Below are positions 22,111 through 29,769 of a stretch of DNA of 29,769 nt, one piece after another. This stretch comes from JAENVT01 sp040005915. GTDB taxonomy: Bacteria; Actinomycetota; Acidimicrobiia; Acidimicrobiales; Ilumatobacteraceae. Every line of letters starts with the position of its first letter. Position 1 is the first letter of the stretch. Position numbers and translations under genes: made by a program. Under the pieces are notes generated by a model, which saw only the letters and a list, made by a program, of their open reading frames with translations, was not told the origin of the DNA and did no database searches. The DNA lies in NCBI GenBank assembly GCA_040005915.1, contig JBDTYA010000236.1, positions 1 to 29,769 of the forward strand, read 5' to 3'.

Positions 22111-22147
22111 CTGCGGCGCGACGAGTCGGGGGAAGGAGAACACAACG

Positions 22148-23965
22148 ATGACCGTCACGGAGAACGTGCGTGCGAGGTCCGTCGCCCCCGTTGTACCCGC
22201 CCCTCGCGACCTCGACGCCGAGCAGCAGCGCGACGTCGAGCGATTCGAGCGGGCTGTCGCCCAGTACCTCGCCGGCGAGATCGGGGAGGACGTGTTCAGG
22301 GTCATGCGCCTCAACAACGGCGTGTACGGCCAGCGCCAGGGTGGCACGAATCAGATGGTGCGCATCAAGCTCCCTGCAGGCACTGTCACGCCCGAGCAGC
22401 TCGATCTCATGGGCCACGTCGCCGAGACCTACTCGCGTGGGTGGGGCCACATCACCACGCGGCAGAACGTGCAGATCCACTACGTCGAGCTCGCCAAGGT
22501 CACCGAGGTCATGCGGGCCCTCGGCACCGTCGGCCTCACCACCCGCGAGGCATGCGGCGACACGGTCCGCAACGTCATGGCCTGCCATCTCGCCGGTGCC
22601 TGCCCGCACGAGTTCCTCGATGTCACGCCGTGGGCCGAGGCAGCGTTCCAACACTTCGTGCGCAACCCCCTCGGTCAGCGCCTGCCGCGGAAGTTCAAGA
22701 TCAACTTCTCCGGCTGCGCGACCGACTGCGGCCAGGCGATGTTCAACGACGTCGGCGTCATCGCCGCCGGTCGCACGCTCGACGACGGCTCTGTCGAGAC
22801 CGGCTTCCGCATCTTCATCGCCGGCGGCCTGGGCGCCAACCCGCATCCTGCCCTGGCGCTCGAAGACTTCACATCGCGCGAGGACCTGCTGCCCACGATC
22901 GAGTCGGTGCTGCGGGTGTTCGATCAGACGGGCAACCGTGACAACAAGCTGCGCGCCCGGCTGAAGTGGGTCGTCGATCAGATAGGCATCGACGAGCTCC
23001 GCCGCCGCGTCCTCGAGATGCGCCACAACCTGCCGGCCTCGTCGTCGTGGCCCGGTGGCATTCCCGAGATCGTGCAGAAGGCCGGCGATTCTCCCGCGGG
23101 CCGTTCCAGCACCGTCGAGGTGACGCCTGTCGGGCACGGTGTCACGGTCGCGTTGACGCCTCGTGATCCGTACCTGAAATGGGTCGCCACCGGTGTTGTG
23201 CGCGGCAGCGCCAACGGTGCCGTGTCGGCGGTCGCCTATGCGGCGCTCGGCGATGTCACCGCTGCCCAGTTCCGTGCGCTCGCCTCGATCCAACGCGAGC
23301 TCGGCGCCGACGTGCGGCTCAGCAATCGCCAGAACGTGGTGTTCCGCGGGCTGACCGAGGCTCAGCTGCCGCTGCTCTACGCCCGCCTCGAGGTCATCGA
23401 CATGGCTCGCCCGGGCGCCGAGCTTGCTCGCGACGTCGTCGCCTGCCCCGGTGCCGATACGTGCAACATCGCGGTCACCCAGTCGCGTGGACTCGCCAAG
23501 GCGATCGGCGAGAAGCTGGAGGAGGAAGGCCTCGCCGAGGTCGGCGGAGTTCGCATCAACATCTCCGGCTGCACCAACAGCTGTGGCCAACACCACGCCA
23601 GCGACATCGGCTTCTTCGGCGCCGAGCGTCGCGCGCACGGCAGGGCCGCGCCGGGATATCAGATGTTGCTCGGCGGGTACATCGGTCAGCAACAGGCGCA
23701 CTTCGGCGAGAAGGCATTGCGACTTCCGGCCAAGGCGGCGCCCGACGCGGCGGTGCGGGTCGTCCGCCGGTTCGCCGACGAGCGCACCGCCGGCGAGTCG
23801 TTCCGCGCATGGATGGATCGGTCGGGAGGGGCGACTGCCATCGCCGACACCCTGAAGGATCTCGACTTCTTCCCGACGCCCGAGGACGCACCCGAGTTCT
23901 ACGCCGACTTCGACGAGACCGGCCCGTTCGTGGCCGAGGTCGGCGAATCGGAGTGCGCGACCTGA
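22148..23965 (+). CDS. Nitrite/sulfite reductase (siroheme, [4Fe-4S])
   Basis: This 605-residue assimilatory enzyme reduces sulfite to sulfide or nitrite to ammonia with six electrons. It is built of two similar halves. The second half has the siroheme/[4Fe-4S] motif C-x5-C (Cys433, Cys439 in ACPGADTCN) and C-x3-C (Cys475, Cys479 in SGCTNSCGQHH). The first half also shows C-x5-C (Cys146, Cys152) and C-x3-C (Cys190, Cys194 in SGCATDCGQ). NiR_SIR ferrodoxin-like half domains and RQNVQIHYVEL / RQNVVFRGL pairs are clear. Sulfite or nitrite preference is not decidable by eye. Start ATG 22148 has a strong GGAAGGAG site; the frame is open upstream but runs through the leader. The DUF4202 gene overlaps its end by 13 bases. 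Confidence 0.93.
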   Translation: MTVTENVRARSVAPVVPAPRDLDAEQQRDVERFERAVAQYLAGEIGEDVFRVMRLNNGVYGQRQGGTNQMVRIKLPAGTVTPEQLDLMGHVAETYSRGWGHITTRQNVQIHYVELAKVTEVMRALGTVGLTTREACGDTVRNVMACHLAGACPHEFLDVTPWAEAAFQHFVRNPLGQRLPRKFKINFSGCATDCGQAMFNDVGVIAAGRTLDDGSVETGFRIFIAGGLGANPHPALALEDFTSREDLLPTIESVLRVFDQTGNRDNKLRARLKWVVDQIGIDELRRRVLEMRHNLPASSSWPGGIPEIVQKAGDSPAGRSSTVEVTPVGHGVTVALTPRDPYLKWVATGVVRGSANGAVSAVAYAALGDVTAAQFRALASIQRELGADVRLSNRQNVVFRGLTEAQLPLLYARLEVIDMARPGAELARDVVACPGADTCNIAVTQSRGLAKAIGEKLEEEGLAEVGGVRINISGCTNSCGQHHASDIGFFGAERRAHGRAAPGYQMLLGGYIGQQQAHFGEKALRLPAKAAPDAAVRVVRRFADERTAGESFRAWMDRSGGATAIADTLKDLDFFPTPEDAPEFYADFDETGPFVAEVGESECAT

Positions 23966-24552
23966 GCCCTCGATACGAGGCAGCGGCCGCAGCGGTCGAT
24001 GTCGCGAACGCTGCCGACCCGACCACGGTCGAAGTGCGCGGGCAACGGGTCGCGCTGGCGCTGGTGCACGGTCGGTTGGCTGCCGAGTGGATCGAGCAGT
24101 TGGTCGAGGATCCAGACGAAACCTTGATGCTCGCAGCACGTGCGCATCACCTCCGCCGGTGGGAGCTGCGCCGCGACAGCTACCCCCTCGGCCGGCCGGG
24201 CTACCTCCGTTGGCGGAAGGACCAGAAGGCCCGCCACGCCGTCGACGTCGCCGCCATCCTGCGGTCGTGTGGGTACGAGGACGCGGCGATCGAGCAGGTG
24301 CAACGCCTCATCAGGCGCGAATCGGTGGACGGTTCGCAGGCGGTCGAGGACGCTGCGTGCCTGGTGTTCATCGAGACCCAATTGGGATCGTTGGCGCAGC
24401 GGATGGACCACCAGTTGATGGTCGACGTGATCCGCAAGACGTCTCGCAAGATGAGTGTGCGGGGGCTGCAGCTCGTCGGTCGAATTCCACTGTCGGACCA
24501 CGACAAGGCGCTGCTCAGGGAGGCACTCGGGCCTCCAGAGTCGCCCGCCTGA
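23953..24552 (+). CDS. DUF4202 protein
   Basis: This 199-residue protein matches the DUF4202 family by the runs AARAHHLRRWELRRDSYPLG, RPGYLRWRKDQKARHA and EDAACLVFIETQL. The conserved His, Arg and Asp/Glu residues in these runs resemble an all-helical HD-like site, but the function of the family is unknown to me. Start GTG 23953 overlaps the reductase stop by 13 bases, so the two proteins are translated together. I infer a role tied to the reductase, such as cofactor handling or control. Confidence 0.85.
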   Translation: MRDLSPRYEAAAAAVDVANAADPTTVEVRGQRVALALVHGRLAAEWIEQLVEDPDETLMLAARAHHLRRWELRRDSYPLGRPGYLRWRKDQKARHAVDVAAILRSCGYEDAAIEQVQRLIRRESVDGSQAVEDAACLVFIETQLGSLAQRMDHQLMVDVIRKTSRKMSVRGLQLVGRIPLSDHDKALLREALGPPESPA

Positions 24553-24563
24553 GCGACACGAAA

Positions 24564-24579
24564 TAGGCCGAATGGCCTA
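24564..24579 (+). terminator. Possible weak terminator hairpin after the DUF4202 gene
   Basis: TAGGCC-GAAT-GGCCTA forms a perfect six-base stem with a four-base loop 11 bases after the stop codon. There is no T-run after it, so it would be a weak or Rho-assisted terminator at best. Confidence 0.35.
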
Positions 24580-24590
24580 CTGCTCACCCA

Positions 24591-24620
24591 TTGACACTCA
24601 ACGTGGTTGCGCGGCAGTGT
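24591..24620 (+). promoter_or_regulatory. Candidate promoter of the GNAT gene
   Basis: A perfect -35 TTGACA (24591-24596) is followed after 18 bases by CAGTGT (24615-24620), which keeps the second A and last T of the -10 box. It lies in the 160-base gap between the DUF4202 and GNAT genes. The leader would be about 85 bases and contains the inverted repeat ACCACG...CGTGGT (24622-24648). Confidence 0.4.
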
Positions 24621-24712
24621 TACCACGCACCGCGGCTCCCTCCGTGGTGTGTTCGGGGACTACACGTGGCTGCAAACAGCAGGGTCGAACATGATGACGG
24701 CAAGGTCGCTCG

Positions 24713-25177
24713 ATGACGACGACTCTGGCCTTCGCGCTTCGGCCGGCGCTACCGGCCGACATCGACTTCGAGGCGGTGCTGTACGCGTCGACCCGCGACG
24801 ATCTCAGGCCACTCGGCCCGGAGGTCTTCGACGGTTTGGTGGGGATGCAGTTCCGTGCTCAGTCGATGTCTATCCGCCTCGATCACCCAAACGCCGATCG
24901 CAAGATCGTGATCGTCGAGGACGCGCCGGTCGGACGGTTGATCGTCGACGGATCAGGCGACAGCATCGAGGTCATCGATGTTGCCCTGCTACCTCACTAT
25001 CGCGGTCACGGCATCGGTACCAGCGTGCTGCGCGGTGTGCTGGCACACGCCGACCGAAGCGGTCGCGCTGTTCGCCTCCACGTCGAGAAGCACAGTCGGG
25101 CATTGCGGCTGTGCGAGCGGCTGGGTTTCGTCATCAACGGCGACATCGGCCTCTACTTCGCGATGACGCGCGGCTGA
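24713..25177 (+). CDS. GNAT-family N-acetyltransferase
   Basis: This 154-residue protein is a single GNAT domain. It opens with FALRPALPADIDF, has the beta-4 strand IEVIDVALLPHYRGHGIGTSVL with the acetyl-CoA pyrophosphate loop RGHGIG, and ends with the usual HSRALRLCERLGFVINGD. It transfers acetyl from acetyl-CoA to an unknown amine. AAGG eight bases before ATG 24713 is a modest ribosome site. It stands alone and is convergent with prfC. Confidence 0.9.
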   Translation: MTTTLAFALRPALPADIDFEAVLYASTRDDLRPLGPEVFDGLVGMQFRAQSMSIRLDHPNADRKIVIVEDAPVGRLIVDGSGDSIEVIDVALLPHYRGHGIGTSVLRGVLAHADRSGRAVRLHVEKHSRALRLCERLGFVINGDIGLYFAMTRG

Positions 25178-25193
25178 GACAGCGCCCGACCCG

Positions 25194-26786
25194 TCAGCCG
25201 GCAACGATCGGCAGCAGGGTCAACTCCGGTTCGTCGCTTTCGAGGCGTTGCAACCGGTAACGATTCTCGAACAGGGCCACCAGCGCGCCGTCGCCGCGGG
25301 TGAGGATGCGAATCCCGCCGATGCGGCGCAACCGCTCGCTCGAATCCTTGTCGGTCAAGCGAATGGCTTGGTAGGGCGCGGACAGGATTTCGGTGGGCGC
25401 GCCGAACTCGCTGCCCAACCGGTAGGCGAACACTTCGAACTGCAGCTCACCGACCGCGGCGAGGATGGTCTCGGAGTCGCCGAAGTCGGGATCGCGCAGC
25501 ACCTGCACGACTCCCTCCTCGTCGAGCTGGGCGAGACCCTTGCGGAATTGCTTGAAGCGGCCGTTGTCGAGCGGCCGTGCCTTGGCGAACACCTCCGGCG
25601 AGAAGCGGGGGATCGGCGGGAACTCGACCGCCGAGCCGGCGTAGCCGGCGTCGTACAGCGTGTCGCCCAACTGCACGCCGCTGGCGTTGACCAGGCCGAC
25701 GACGTCGCCGGGGTAGGCCTCGTCGACGGTCTCCCGGTCAGGCCCGAACGCGGTGGTCGCGTACTTCGTGGTGATGTCTCGCCCCGTGCGATGGTTGGTC
25801 ACGCTCATGCCACGGTCGAATTTGCCGGAGCAGATTCGCGCAAAGGCGATGCGGTCGCGGTGTGACGGATCCATGTTGGCCTGCACCTTGAACACGAATG
25901 CCGAGAACGGGCTCTCGAGGGGCCGCGGTTCGTCGTTGCGGTCGAATCGCGGCGATGGTGACGGCGCCAGTTCGATGACGGCGTCCAACAGCATTCGCAC
26001 CCCGAAGTTGGTCAGCGCGGATCCGACGAAGACAGGAGTCGACTGACCAGCGAGGAACGACGGAAGATCGACATCCGCGCCGATGGCGTCGAGCAGTGAG
26101 CACTCGTCGAGCGCAGCCTTCCAGATCGAGCTGTGCTCACCCGCGCCGGCGGCGCTGGCCACATCGAGATCGCTGGTCTCCTCGGCGGCGGCCGAGGCAC
26201 CCCGTGCCGTTCGCGTGAACCGCGTGTAGCTTCCGGTACGGCGGTCGATCAGACCCTGGAAGTCTTCGCCGTCGCCGACCGGCCAGGTGACCGGGGTCGG
26301 CCGCAGCTGGATCTGCTTCTCGATCTCGTCGAGCAACTCCAACGGATTGCGGCCCGGCCGGTCGTACTTGTTGAGGAAGGTGATCACCGGCAGGTTCCGC
26401 GAACGGCAGACTTGGAACAGCTTCAGGGTCTGAGCCTCGATGCCCTTGGCCGCGTCGAGCACCATCACGACCGCGTCGACGGCCGACAACACGCGGTACG
26501 TGTCCTCGGAGAAGTCACGGTGACCAGGGGTGTCGAGCAGGTTCATGATGTGGTCGCCGTAGGGGAACTGCATCACCGTGGAGCTGATCGAGATGCCGCG
26601 CTGCTGTTCGAGCTCCATCCAGTCGCTGCGTGCCGAACGTCGTCCCTGGCGCGCATGGACGGCCCCCGCCTCTTGCACGGCGCCCGAGTACAGCAGGAAC
26701 TTCTCGGTCAACGTCGTCTTGCCGGCGTCGGGGTGACTGATGATCGCAAAGGTGCGACGGCGCTCGGCCTCGGCGATCTCGTTCAT
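25194..26786 (-). CDS. prfC: Peptide chain release factor 3
   Basis: This 530-residue translational GTPase matches RF3 over its full length (E. coli RF3 is 529 residues). G1 is SHPDAGKTT (17-25), the switch region holds RGISISSTVMQF, G3 is DTPGHRDFSEDTYR, and G4 is NKYDRPGRNPLELLDEIE. Domain 2 and the RF3-specific C-terminal domain follow, with QFRKGLAQLDEEGVVQV and AVGELQFEVFAYRL. RF3 recycles RF1 and RF2 after peptide release and takes part in quality control. No strong ribosome site is seen before ATG 26786, which lies 39 bases after the MmyB-type regulator gene on the same strand. Confidence 0.96.
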   Translation of the reverse strand: MNEIAEAERRRTFAIISHPDAGKTTLTEKFLLYSGAVQEAGAVHARQGRRSARSDWMELEQQRGISISSTVMQFPYGDHIMNLLDTPGHRDFSEDTYRVLSAVDAVVMVLDAAKGIEAQTLKLFQVCRSRNLPVITFLNKYDRPGRNPLELLDEIEKQIQLRPTPVTWPVGDGEDFQGLIDRRTGSYTRFTRTARGASAAAEETSDLDVASAAGAGEHSSIWKAALDECSLLDAIGADVDLPSFLAGQSTPVFVGSALTNFGVRMLLDAVIELAPSPSPRFDRNDEPRPLESPFSAFVFKVQANMDPSHRDRIAFARICSGKFDRGMSVTNHRTGRDITTKYATTAFGPDRETVDEAYPGDVVGLVNASGVQLGDTLYDAGYAGSAVEFPPIPRFSPEVFAKARPLDNGRFKQFRKGLAQLDEEGVVQVLRDPDFGDSETILAAVGELQFEVFAYRLGSEFGAPTEILSAPYQAIRLTDKDSSERLRRIGGIRILTRGDGALVALFENRYRLQRLESDEPELTLLPIVAG

Positions 26787-26825
26787 GGCCCGTTCGAGGC
26801 TACCTCCACCACCATCGCACTGGGT

Positions 26826-27647
26826 TCAGGCGATGTTGCGCCAGGCGGCCAGGCGGGCGGCGCTGTCGTCGCCGGGTACCGGGAGCTGGCAGACCACGCG
26901 CAGGCCCGGCCATTCGCTGGGCGTCAACTGCTGGTATTCGAAGACCAGGTTGCCGGCGCGGGGATGGGCGTACCGGCGCAGGCGTGTCTGGAACTGGGCG
27001 ACGTCGAGCTGCGGCCACCACTCGGCGAACTCGGGGCTGGCGGCCATCAACCGGTCGACCAGTTCGACGAACTGCGGGTCGTTGCGCAGCGCGGCTGTGC
27101 CGGAACGGAACTCGGCCATGATCCGCCGGGCCTGGTCGGGCCAATCGGCGAGCAGCCGCCGAGCGTTGGGTTCGGCGAACACGACCCACAACAGGTTGCG
27201 GTCCTCGTCGGCGAGACGGTCCATCAACGGGTACAGCAGCGACTGGGGCCGGTTCCAGGCGAGGAAGTCCCAACGCGGCCCCAACACGTAGGCGGGCGCC
27301 GGCTCCATCGAGGTGATCAGCCGCACCAGGGCGTCGGGCGCGTGCTCGACGGTCTCGACGGGCTCGACCGAGGTGCGGATCGCCAGTGTCAGCAGGTGCT
27401 GCCGCTCGGCGTCGTCGAGGCGCAATGCCCGGGCCAGTGCGGCGAGGACATCGACCGAAGCGTTGATCGGGCGCCCCTGTTCGAGCCATGTGTACCAGGT
27501 GACCGAGACGCCGGCGAGCATCGCGATCTCCTCACGCCGCAGCCCCTTCGTGCGCCGCGACCTGCCGATCGGCAACCCGACGTCGGCGGGCGCCAACGCG
27601 TCGCGGCGGGCGCGCAGGAATGCGGCCAGCTCGTCGCGTCGGATCAT
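26826..27647 (-). CDS. XRE-family regulator with MmyB-like ligand-binding domain
   Basis: This 273-residue regulator has an N-terminal XRE helix-turn-helix (about 8-80) with GLRREEIAMLAGVSVTWYTW and LEQGRPINAS, then a MmyB-like, PAS-related domain (about 105-260) containing PAYVLGPRWDFLAWN, RNLLWVVFAEPNARR and the late YAHPRAGNLVFEYQQL. These proteins are thought to sense a small hydrophobic ligand. It is divergent from the M20 peptidase gene across 120 bases, so it may control that gene and itself. ATG 27647 has GGGTGG directly before it rather than a spaced ribosome site; TCGAAT six bases upstream may be a poor -10 box. Confidence 0.93.
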   Translation of the reverse strand: MIRRDELAAFLRARRDALAPADVGLPIGRSRRTKGLRREEIAMLAGVSVTWYTWLEQGRPINASVDVLAALARALRLDDAERQHLLTLAIRTSVEPVETVEHAPDALVRLITSMEPAPAYVLGPRWDFLAWNRPQSLLYPLMDRLADEDRNLLWVVFAEPNARRLLADWPDQARRIMAEFRSGTAALRNDPQFVELVDRLMAASPEFAEWWPQLDVAQFQTRLRRYAHPRAGNLVFEYQQLTPSEWPGLRVVCQLPVPGDDSAARLAAWRNIA

Positions 27648-27700
27648 CCACCCATTCGATCACGCCGCACCGCGCAACGGGTAGTGGTGGTGCCACCCGG

Positions 27701-27731
27701 CCTGGGCGCGGAGTGCCACGAGGCACCCAGG
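27701..27731. promoter_or_regulatory. Nested inverted repeat in the regulator / peptidase gap
   Basis: GTGCC-ACGA-GGCAC (27713-27726) is a perfect five-base stem, enclosed by CCTGG (27701-27705) and CCAGG (27727-27731) with a seven-base bulge on the left. It lies in the 120-base divergent gap and could be an operator; the arms are short for this GC content. Confidence 0.25.
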
Positions 27732-27767
27732 TGGGCGCGAAACACTCCACTGGGCTTCAATGGGGGC

Positions 27768-28862
27768 GTGCTCTCACTCGCGTCGATGTTGGCGGATCTC
27801 GAATACCTCGTCTCGATCGAGTCGCCATCGCACAACGTGGAGGCGATCACCCGCTCGGCGAGCGCAGTGGGCGACGTGATCGAGCGCAGGCTCGGGCATC
27901 GCGCCGACATCGTCGAAAGCGTCGCCGGGCCGCATGTGCACGCCCGCTTCGGCCCGTCGTCGAAGGTGTTGATCGTCGGCCATCACGACACCGTCTTCCC
28001 CATCGGAGCCCTCGACGCACGGCCGTTCGCTGTCACCGATGGGCGGGCCACCGGTCCCGGGGTGTTCGACATGAAGGCCGGCATCGTGCTGGCCGTGCAC
28101 GCGCTCTCGCAGCTCGACGACCTGGATGGGATCGAACTGTTGATCACCTCCGACGAGGAGGTCGGCTCGAGGGCGTCACGAGACCTGATCGAGGAACGGG
28201 CACTCGCCTGCGGCGCCGTCCTGGTGATGGAGCCGAGTGCCGACGGTGGCGCGTTGAAGACCGCCCGCAAGGGCACCGGCACGTTCGAGGTGATCGTTCA
28301 CGGGAAGGCTGCGCATGCCGGACTCGAGCCCGAGAAGGGCATCAACTCGCTCGTCGCAGCTGCGCAACTGATCACCCGGATCGCCACCTTCGGCGATCCC
28401 GAGAAGGGCACCACCGTCACGCCGACCGTCGCGACCGCAGGCACTGCCGACAACGTCGTGCCGGCGTTGACCAAGGTTCGTGTCGATGCCCGCGTCAACG
28501 TTGCGGGGGAGAAGGAGCGCGTCGAACATCTCATGGCGACGCTGTCGAGCGACGTTCCCGGCGCCGGTGTGGAGGTGTCGGGCGGCCTCGAGCGGCCGCC
28601 GATGCCCGAGTCCGCGTCGACCACCCTGTTCGCGGTCGCCCAATCCGCGGCCTCGACCGCCGGGCTCGGTGCGGTCAGCGGGGTCGCTGTCGGTGGCGGC
28701 AGTGACGGCAACTTCACTGCGGCAATCGGTGTGCCGACTCTCGACGGCCTCGGCGCCGTCGGTGGCGGCGCGCACGCCGATCACGAGTTCGTACTGGTCG
28801 ACACGTTGGTCGATCGGGCCCGGCTGCTGGCTGCGATCATCGCCGAACTGCTCGCCGCCTGA
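27768..28862 (+). CDS. M20-family metallopeptidase (glutamate carboxypeptidase-like)
   Basis: This 364-residue enzyme has all M20 dizinc residues: His72 and Asp74 in GHHDTVF, bridging Asp101 in GPGVFDMKAG, base Glu130 with ligand Glu131 in TSDEEVGS, Glu155 in VMEPSADG, and the late His336 in GGGAHADHE. The dimerisation lid lies at about 165-285. It resembles the CPG2/ArgE-like carboxypeptidases that remove a C-terminal amino acid or deacylate an N-acyl amino acid; the substrate is unknown. There is no signal peptide, so it is cytoplasmic. Start GTG 27768 fits the family length; ATG 27786 is an alternative. It is divergent from the MmyB-type regulator and convergent with argG, 16 bases apart. 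Confidence 0.92.
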   Translation: MLSLASMLADLEYLVSIESPSHNVEAITRSASAVGDVIERRLGHRADIVESVAGPHVHARFGPSSKVLIVGHHDTVFPIGALDARPFAVTDGRATGPGVFDMKAGIVLAVHALSQLDDLDGIELLITSDEEVGSRASRDLIEERALACGAVLVMEPSADGGALKTARKGTGTFEVIVHGKAAHAGLEPEKGINSLVAAAQLITRIATFGDPEKGTTVTPTVATAGTADNVVPALTKVRVDARVNVAGEKERVEHLMATLSSDVPGAGVEVSGGLERPPMPESASTTLFAVAQSAASTAGLGAVSGVAVGGGSDGNFTAAIGVPTLDGLGAVGGGAHADHEFVLVDTLVDRARLLAAIIAELLAA

Positions 28863-28878
28863 GCTGTCGCCGGAAGAG

Positions 28879-29769
28879 CTAGTTGGAGTCGGTCGAGCCA
28901 GTCGCGTCCGTCGAGCCGTCGTTCAACTCCATCAGCCCGCCGCCGGTCAGCGTGCCGGCACTGCGGTAGACGTCGAGCTTGCTGCGGCTGTCGTCGATGT
29001 CGAGGTTGCGCATCGTCAGCTGGCCGATGCGGTCGAGCGGCCCGAACGCCGCGCCATCGACCTTCTCCATGCTGAGCCGCTCGGGCGCATAGGTGAGGTG
29101 CGGGCCGGTGGTGTCGAGTATCGAGTAGTCGTCGCCACGCCGTAGGCGCAGCGTGACCTCGCCCGTCACCGCCGCCCCGACCCACCGCAGCAACGGCTCG
29201 CGGAGCATCAGGCTCTGCGGGTCGAACCAGCGCCCCTCGTAGAGCAGGCGGCCGAGTCGCCGGCCCATCGTGCGGTAGTTCTCGATCGTGTTCTCGTTGT
29301 GGATCGCGGTGACGAGACGCTCGTAGCCGATGTGCAGCAATGCCAGGCCGGGACCTTCGTAGATGCCGCGGCTCTTGGCCTCGATGATGCGATTCTCGAT
29401 CTGATCGCTCATCCCCAGACCGTGACGGCCGCCGACGGCATTGGCCTCCTGGACGAGCTCGATCTGCGAGGCGAACTCCGTGCCGTTGATCGTCACCGGC
29501 CAGCCCTCGTGGTAGCCGATGGTGACCGTCTCGGTGGTGATCGCCACCTCGTCCCGATAGTGGGCCACGCCCATGATGGGGTCGACGATGTCCATCGACG
29601 TGCCGAGCTCTTCCAACGACTTCGCCTCGTGAGTCGCGCCCCAGATGTTGGCGTCGGTGGAGTACGCCTTTTCGGTGCTGTCGCGGTACGGCAGGTCGTG
29701 GGCGACGAGAAACTCGCTCATCTCTTTACGTCCGCCGAGCTCGGTCACGAAGTCGTTGTCGAGCCACGG
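28879..29769 (-). CDS. argG: Argininosuccinate synthase, C-terminal part (E. coli-type)
   Basis: The last 296 residues are present; the gene continues past the right edge, where the frame reads PWLDNDFVTELGGRKEMSEF. The enzyme joins citrulline and aspartate with ATP in arginine synthesis. The long, E. coli-like form is shown by VEKAYSTD-type and EKAYSTDANIWGATHEAKSL runs, GGRHGLGMSDQIENRIIEA, and RRGDDYSILDT through MEKVDGAAFGPLDRIGQL. The short form known from mycobacteria differs at these places. The C-terminus ends in a Gly/Ser/Thr/Asp tail (ELNDGSTDATGSTDSN) that is not conserved. Confidence 0.95.
   Translation of the reverse strand, partial: PWLDNDFVTELGGRKEMSEFLVAHDLPYRDSTEKAYSTDANIWGATHEAKSLEELGTSMDIVDPIMGVAHYRDEVAITTETVTIGYHEGWPVTINGTEFASQIELVQEANAVGGRHGLGMSDQIENRIIEAKSRGIYEGPGLALLHIGYERLVTAIHNENTIENYRTMGRRLGRLLYEGRWFDPQSLMLREPLLRWVGAAVTGEVTLRLRRGDDYSILDTTGPHLTYAPERLSMEKVDGAAFGPLDRIGQLTMRNLDIDDSRSKLDVYRSAGTLTGGGLMELNDGSTDATGSTDSN

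Noticed and set aside
19892..24139. A 1415-codon open frame on the minus strand opposite the VOC, aminotransferase and reductase genes.
   Set aside because: The plus strand carries five recognised proteins here. The minus frame is rich in Arg, His and Asp without any domain, as expected from an antisense frame in GC-rich DNA.
24676..24692. A T-loop-like stretch (AGGGTCGAAC) before the GNAT gene, hinting at a tRNA or tmRNA end.
   Set aside because: No acceptor, D or anticodon arm can be drawn upstream, and no CCA follows.
26133..27767. A long plus-strand open frame running into the M20 peptidase gene.
   Set aside because: It lies opposite prfC and the MmyB-type regulator, and its translation has no domain before the peptidase start.
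1..29769. CRISPR arrays, transposases, integrase genes, toxin-antitoxin pairs and attachment sites.
   Set aside because: I looked for regularly spaced repeats, DDE or recombinase motifs and flanking direct repeats and found none.

Overview
The window is about 30 kb of GC-rich, densely coding DNA with no gene-free stretch above 300 bases and no rRNA, tRNA, CRISPR array, insertion sequence or phage gene that I could recognise. The gene content (mycothiol-dependent-isomerase-like protein, WYL regulator, MmyB-type XRE regulator, AlkZ-like winged-helix protein, a lipoprotein with a Thr-Ser-Pro linker and LytR_C domain, many TANNNT boxes six to eight bases before a start codon) points to an actinobacterium, possibly of the Acidimicrobiia. 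That placement is inference from style, not from a marker gene.

Layout. 1-4393 (+): end of kdpB, then kdpC, kdpD and kdpE, the potassium-import P-type ATPase with its two-component system. 4394-4975 (-): LytR_C lipoprotein, ending base-to-base against kdpE. 5126-6571 (+): a tandem-ACT protein followed by a proline-racemase-superfamily enzyme whose two catalytic positions are Ser and Thr. 6596-7261 (-) and 7324-8379 (+): a DinB/MDMPI-like protein and a WYL regulator, divergent around a 27-bp imperfect palindrome. 8259-9673 (-): Tag glycosylase and a haloacid-dehalogenase-type HAD protein, whose 3' end overlaps the WYL gene by 121 bp. 9779-10564 (+): PPK2-family kinase. 10747-12657 (-): an unrecognised 270-aa protein and a tandem GNAT acetyltransferase. 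12801-13856 (+): AlkZ-like DNA glycosylase.

13844-19834 (-) is a four-gene run: D-2-hydroxyacid dehydrogenase, HpaI-type aldolase, DUF885 metalloprotein and a large GH63/MGH1-like glycoside hydrolase. It is divergent from a plus-strand run (19880-24552): glyoxalase-like VOC protein, class III aminotransferase, an 85-aa protein, nitrite/sulfite reductase and a DUF4202 protein. The two runs face each other across a 13-bp inverted repeat whose arms each look like a leaderless -10 promoter. The rest is a GNAT protein (24713-25177 +), release factor 3 (25194-26786 -), a MmyB-type regulator (26826-27647 -) divergent from an M20 peptidase (27768-28862 +), and the C-terminal part of an E. coli-type argininosuccinate synthase (28879-29769 -).

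I see no wholly new multi-gene defence or mobile system. The points most worth a second look are the mirrored leaderless promoter, the palindrome of the WYL locus, the possible glycosyl-glycerate or hydroxyacid catabolic run behind it, the Ser/Thr proline-racemase homologue, and the nitrite/sulfite reductase carrying the four-cysteine siroheme motif in both halves.
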